In this document: in pieces, positions 59,900-64,000 of the stretch | How the letters are laid out: each line of letters starts with the position of its first letter | Numbering within the stretch: the first letter of the stretch is position 1 | Assembly (NCBI RefSeq): GCF_001641085.1 | Contig: NZ_LXIE01000050.1 | Location: 1-64,000 of the forward strand | DNA from: Aequorivita soesokkakensis | GTDB lineage: Bacteria > Bacteroidota > Bacteroidia > Flavobacteriales > Flavobacteriaceae | Length of the DNA: 64,000 nt | Direction of reading: 5' to 3' | Notes under the pieces: generated by a model | Database searches by the model: none | The model's input: only the letters and a program-made list of their open reading frames with translations | Told to the model about the DNA's origin: nothing | Made by a program: the position numbers and the translations under genes

Positions 59900-61336
59900 T
59901 TAATACCCAGGATTCTGAACAAGGTTAGGGTTTACGTCCAATGAACTTTGTGCTATTGGCAATTGGAATTTAAAATTACCAGCAGGTAGCGATTGAGCAT
60001 CTGAAGGTGTTCCACTTCCATCGGCAAGATCACCATTTCCATCACGTTCAATACTCACGCCCCAACGTTTAAGATCGAAATATCTTTGATATTCAAAAGC
60101 AAATTCGAATCTTCTTTCCAAACGTATTGCATTACGAAGTGCAGTTCCGGTCTCACCACTTGGAGGTGAAGTATATCTCTTGGTTCTCACAACATCCAAA
60201 GCAGTTCTTGCTGGACCTTCTTGGCCTAGATTATATAAAGCTTCAGCTTTGTTCAAATATGCCTCAGCTGCACGTAAAATTTTAATGTCTACTTGACCAT
60301 TAGATTGGCCAGGTCTTCCATATAATTTTTTAATTGCATTAAACTGAAGACCATCAGCGTTGTTTGCTGCTTGCATTGTATATGCATCTTTACGAATATC
60401 GTCACTAGCAAAAGAGTTGTAGAAATCGTAAGAAACAACATATTCAGGAATTAAGTTGGTAAGACCACCTTGGCTCCAAGTAACTCCAACATTTAATCCT
60501 AAAACAGGTAGAGTGTTAGGGATGTAAAACAACAAGCCAGATTGCTTAGTGTCTTCCCATACATCTACAACATCTGCTCTTGGAGCAACTGGAGTTGTTA
60601 CCAAATTAGCTGCGTTTACAGCATTTTGCCATTGACCCATATACAAATAAACTCTAGAAAGCAAAGTGTTTACAGCATCTCTACTCATTCTACCTGCATC
60701 ATTATCTGTGTTAATATCTGCAGCAGCGTCAGTAAGATCTTGAACAATCAAATCATATACTGCCCCTACAGTTAGTCTTGCAGGCTCAACATTTGGATCT
60801 GGTTCTGTAACATAAGCAATTCCAAGACTTCCGTTAGCATCTCCTGATTGTGTTGGTATTTTTCCGAAGAAAGTTATTACATCAAAATGAGCCAAAGCTC
60901 TTAGCGCCTTTGCTTCCGCAACTACGTTTGCTTTGTTTTCACCATCAAAACCTTCACTATTTGCCAATAATAAATTAGCTCTATAGATTACGGTGTAAGC
61001 AGCAGTATATAATCCGTTCATTGGACCATCTGCAGCTCCATACTGCCAGTTATGTAATGTTCTTCTTGTTCCACGTCCTTTTTGTGCAAAAGTAACGTTG
61101 TCTGAAAGCACGTCAGGAGCATCTAGCATTCCGCCGGCATCGCTACCACCGTAAAAACCTCCGGCAGTTAATCCTGAATAGATACCACGAACAGCATTTT
61201 CAAAGTCTGCTGTTGTAACATAAGCATTCTCGTTACCAAACGAATCAAATGGGATTTGGTCCAGTTCCTTGTCACAAGAAGCAAACGCTCCAACGATCAA
61301 GGCTAAAACTGTTATTTTATAAACTATTTTTTTCAT
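59900..61336 (-). CDS. SusD/RagB family nutrient-binding outer membrane lipoprotein
   Basis: Cell-surface lid of a SusCD importer. The frame is open from 61369 but the signal peptide MKKIVYKITVLALIVGAFASC (Cys21) fixes the start at 61336, giving 478 residues. TPR-rich alpha-helical SusD fold: NAYVTTADFENAVRGIYSGL, AEAKALRALAHFDVITFFGKIP-like (split), LSRVYLYMGQWQNAVNAANLV, RAAEAYLNKAEALYNLGQEG and the C-terminal RLERRFEFAFEYQRYFDLKRWG (split). Begins 19 bases after susC; substrate not predictable, but no sugar-active enzymes are present in the window. Confidence 0.92.
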   Translation of the reverse strand: MKKIVYKITVLALIVGAFASCDKELDQIPFDSFGNENAYVTTADFENAVRGIYSGLTAGGFYGGSDAGGMLDAPDVLSDNVTFAQKGRGTRRTLHNWQYGAADGPMNGLYTAAYTVIYRANLLLANSEGFDGENKANVVAEAKALRALAHFDVITFFGKIPTQSGDANGSLGIAYVTEPDPNVEPARLTVGAVYDLIVQDLTDAAADINTDNDAGRMSRDAVNTLLSRVYLYMGQWQNAVNAANLVTTPVAPRADVVDVWEDTKQSGLLFYIPNTLPVLGLNVGVTWSQGGLTNLIPEYVVSYDFYNSFASDDIRKDAYTMQAANNADGLQFNAIKKLYGRPGQSNGQVDIKILRAAEAYLNKAEALYNLGQEGPARTALDVVRTKRYTSPPSGETGTALRNAIRLERRFEFAFEYQRYFDLKRWGVSIERDGNGDLADGSGTPSDAQSLPAGNFKFQLPIAQSSLDVNPNLVQNPGY

Positions 61337-61355
61337 TGTATCAATTTTTTTTAAA

Positions 61356-64000
61356 TTAGAAACTAACATCCAAACCTAATTGGTATGATTTAGTGTTTGG
61401 ATAGCTATAAAGGGTAGCCTCACCCGGTGCAACAGCATTTACGAATGAAATGGTTTCTCCAGAAGAAAGTCCAACTTCAGGATCTCCCCAGAATTTAGTA
61501 AAGGTCAACAAGTTTTGTCCCTGAACATATAATCTTAATGAGCTTATTGGAGTTTTCTCCAAAGTTTCTCTTGGGAATGAATAGGAAAGGGTTACGTTAC
61601 GCATACGTATGTAATCTCCTCTCTCTAACCATCTGTCTGAGTTACCAGTAACAGTAGCATCAGTAGTAGCATAAATTGGGCTTGGTAAAACACCAGTGTC
61701 ACCAGGTTGTTGCCAGTAATTGAATGCTCCTACAGATTGGTTGTCAGCAATAGCTAAACCATCAGATTCACGGTCAGAACGTACAAAGTTGTTAATCCAG
61801 TTTCCGTATTTGAATACGAAGTCAGTACGAAGTCCAAAACCTTTATAGGTAATGTTTGAGAAGAATCCACCTTCCTTATCGGCAATAGTAGATTTTCCTT
61901 GGAATACTCTGTTTTCCATATCTGGCATTTCATCAGCAAAATAAATATTGCCATCACCACCGTAGAATTGAGATCTACCAGTAGCTGGATCTACACCTGC
62001 ATAACGGATTAAATAATGCTCATTAATTTTTCTACCTTCACTAAAACGAACGAAGAATGTATTTGTAGCATCAATATCTTCTCCCTCAGGTAAACTTACA
62101 ATTTCGTTATCCAAGAAAAGAATGTTTCCTCCTAAAGTCCAAGTGAAATCTGAATTACGGAAAACATCAGCTTGTAAAGAAACTTCTAAACCTTTGTTGC
62201 GAATATCTCCTAAGTTACCATTAACAGTACCCACTCCAGACTCGTCAGCTTTAGGGATAGTAAATAGAAGATCCGTGGTATTTCTGATAAAGTAATCACT
62301 TACAAGACGTAATCTTTTACTGAACATGTTCAATTCAAGACCTATATTGGTTGTAGTTGTTGTTTCCCAAGTTAATTCTGGGTTGGCAACGTTATTAGGC
62401 AGTGTACTTGATCCACCTGGATAAGAACCAAAACCAACTGTACCTTGAGAGGCGTAGTTAGGCAATGATGATCTGTTACCTACTGAACCGTAAGATCCTC
62501 TTAATTTTAGGTCATTAACCGCATCAACTTGGAAGAAAGATTCTTTTGCAATGTTCCATCCAACACTTCCACTATAAAAAGTACCGTATTGTACATCTTT
62601 ACCAAAGTTTGAAGAACCATCACGACGAACAGAACCTTGTACAAGGTATCTTTGTTTGTAGTCATAATCAGCGAAAACACCATAAGAAACCAAAGTCAAT
62701 CTACTTCTGTTGGTGAAACCATCAGTAAGCATAGACGCGTTAGCTTGAGTAGTTAACAAAGCAGAAGGAAAACCGATGCTTCTAACAAATGCACGATTAA
62801 ATTCGTTCATGTTGTATTCATATAATCCTAATACGTTCACAGAGTGTGCGTCAGTTGAAAGATTATAGTTAAGTCGATTACTAATAGTAAAATCTACTCT
62901 GTGTTGTTGGTCATCAAACTTATTACCTGGGTTAGCTGGATCTCCAATAAGGGCATCCAAAATACCTCCTGGCTTAGAATAGCTTTCTCTACGGGTTGAT
63001 AACCAGTTTGCAGCTACAGTGAAGTTATAACTCCAGTGTTTGTCAAATGTTACCAATGCATCCACACTACCAAGAGTGGTGTTATCTATATCTTCGCTAG
63101 GTTCAGACAATAATGCCCCTCTAATAGGGAATGTTGTGTGAGTAGGGTTGTAGATTGGGTTTCCGTTTTCATCAAGTACGGTATTTCCATCTTCATCCAA
63201 AACAAATTCTGTTTCATAACCATTATAGTCAAGTAATCCTCTAAATGGGTTTTGAGTGTTGTTTCTATCTCTTGGTTCATCACTCATTGATCTAGAATAT
63301 CCAACGTTAACACCTACTTTTAGCCAATCTTTAGCATCGAAGTTAACATTCAATCGAGCACCAGTTCTTTCAAAACCATCTATATCGTCTATAATACCTG
63401 TATTACGGTCATTTGTTACTGAGAAATAGTAGTCCATTTTTTCGGCACCACCAGAGATGGACACACTGTTATTTTGGATTATACCATCCTTAAGAATAAG
63501 TTCAGCCCAATCAACTTCGTTGTCAAGTAAGAATTGACGTTCAGGAGAACCTGGCTGAGTAGTAACCCCAGGAAGTCCTGAAGCACCAGAAACACCTAAA
63601 GCGTATAATTCAGCTTCGTACTGCATTTTTTCAGAAGCAGTCATCATAGTATAGTTTGGTTTTATCCTAGAGGATACACCATAACGAGAACTAAAGCGAA
63701 TTACGGCATCTTTATTACGGTTACCATTTTTAGTAGTAATAACCACAACCCCGTTTGAACCCCTAGATCCGTAACGAGCTGTCATTGCAGCATCCTTTAA
63801 AATGGTAATGTTTTCGATGTCTTCGTTAGGAATGTTTGCAAGATCTTGTTCTCTAATAGGAGCTCCATCCACAATATATAATGGTGAAGATGCCCCCGCA
63901 ACAAGAGATCCTGTTCCACGAATTCGAACAAAAGCTCCTTGCCCTGGCTTACCGTTGGCTGCAGTTACCTGCACACCAGCCGCTTTACCTTGCAGCATAT
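61356..64000 (-). CDS. SusC/RagA family TonB-linked outer membrane protein (partial, 5' end outside window)
   Basis: 880 residues of the C-terminal part of a SusC-type TonB-dependent transporter. Visible plug domain: VRIRGTGSLVAGASSPLYIV (split) DGAPIREQDLANIPNEDIENI and DAAMTARYGSRGSNGVVVITT, then a 22-strand barrel ending KSYQLGLDVSF. The start, TonB box and carboxypeptidase-like N-terminal domain lie beyond position 64000. Pairs with susD 19 bases downstream. Confidence 0.94.
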   Translation of the reverse strand, partial: MLQGKAAGVQVTAANGKPGQGAFVRIRGTGSLVAGASSPLYIVDGAPIREQDLANIPNEDIENITILKDAAMTARYGSRGSNGVVVITTKNGNRNKDAVIRFSSRYGVSSRIKPNYTMMTASEKMQYEAELYALGVSGASGLPGVTTQPGSPERQFLLDNEVDWAELILKDGIIQNNSVSISGGAEKMDYYFSVTNDRNTGIIDDIDGFERTGARLNVNFDAKDWLKVGVNVGYSRSMSDEPRDRNNTQNPFRGLLDYNGYETEFVLDEDGNTVLDENGNPIYNPTHTTFPIRGALLSEPSEDIDNTTLGSVDALVTFDKHWSYNFTVAANWLSTRRESYSKPGGILDALIGDPANPGNKFDDQQHRVDFTISNRLNYNLSTDAHSVNVLGLYEYNMNEFNRAFVRSIGFPSALLTTQANASMLTDGFTNRSRLTLVSYGVFADYDYKQRYLVQGSVRRDGSSNFGKDVQYGTFYSGSVGWNIAKESFFQVDAVNDLKLRGSYGSVGNRSSLPNYASQGTVGFGSYPGGSSTLPNNVANPELTWETTTTTNIGLELNMFSKRLRLVSDYFIRNTTDLLFTIPKADESGVGTVNGNLGDIRNKGLEVSLQADVFRNSDFTWTLGGNILFLDNEIVSLPEGEDIDATNTFFVRFSEGRKINEHYLIRYAGVDPATGRSQFYGGDGNIYFADEMPDMENRVFQGKSTIADKEGGFFSNITYKGFGLRTDFVFKYGNWINNFVRSDRESDGLAIADNQSVGAFNYWQQPGDTGVLPSPIYATTDATVTGNSDRWLERGDYIRMRNVTLSYSFPRETLEKTPISSLRLYVQGQNLLTFTKFWGDPEVGLSSGETISFVNAVAPGEATLYSYPNTKSYQLGLDVSF

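Noticed and set aside
59900-64000. Assigning the SusCD operon to a defined polysaccharide
   Set aside because: No glycoside hydrolases or regulators in view; the ligand could equally be peptide or glycan.

Overview
The window is a low-GC, gene-dense chromosomal segment of a gliding-type member of Flavobacteriaceae (Bacteroidota). Evidence for this: gldA, gldB and gldC; a type IX secretion (T9SS) sorting domain on secreted proteins; a SusC/SusD pair; a bifunctional DAHP synthase/chorismate mutase; a split metH; a zinc-less DnaG; promoters of the Bacteroidetes TAnnTTTG type; and almost no Shine-Dalgarno sequences. The genus cannot be fixed from the sequence alone. There is no phage, insertion sequence or CRISPR array.

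Layout. 1-3.7 kb: C-terminal metH and metF (methionine/folate). 3.7-7.5 kb: a two-gene envelope module (PagL-like lipid A deacylase plus GIN-domain lipoprotein) present twice in tandem. 7.5-8.4 kb: gldA on the minus strand. 8.5-18 kb: an aromatic amino acid transcription unit headed by a Phe-rich leader peptide and terminator (attenuator), then pheA, DAHP synthase/chorismate mutase, rsgA, dtd, two DUF3857/transglutaminase-like proteins, a MazG-type pyrophosphohydrolase, a small membrane protein and aroA. 18-24.4 kb: queA, a secreted T9SS serine protease, rlmN, a T9SS adhesin-like protein and a polyprenyl diphosphate synthase. 24.5-27 kb: ECF sigma factor, putative anti-sigma protein, outer-membrane protein. 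27-33.5 kb: dnaG, an atypical response regulator, nadE, gldBC, engB/yihA and an alpha/beta hydrolase. 33.6-49.4 kb: the division and cell wall (dcw) cluster mraZ-rsmH-ftsL-ftsI-murE-mraY-murD-ftsW-murG-murC-ftsQ-ftsA-ftsZ, without murF or ddl. 49.5-50.4 kb: a YqeY-like gene, tRNA-Arg(UCG) and a 98/99-bp tandem repeat. 50.4-58.5 kb: DUF1569 protein, radC, a degenerate polysaccharide deacetylase, a HAD phosphatase, a three-gene envelope module (lipoprotein, DUF5723 barrel, secreted protein), rarA and a rhomboid protease. 58.5-64 kb, minus strand: rlmB, then a SusC/SusD/lipoprotein nutrient-uptake operon whose susC start lies outside the window.

The most striking unexplained signal is a family of short tandem repeats with a period of 7 bp but unrelated unit sequences. 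They fill many of the gaps between co-directional genes, often starting on the upstream stop codon or ending against the downstream start codon; one lies inside metH. Other points of interest are the Phe attenuator directly controlling a shortened pheA-aroG operon that lacks the aminotransferase and tyrA, an MraZ operator with 10-bp phased boxes, several apparently catalytically dead family members, and a tRNA-Arg in which the conserved G19-C56 tertiary pair is replaced by A19-U56.
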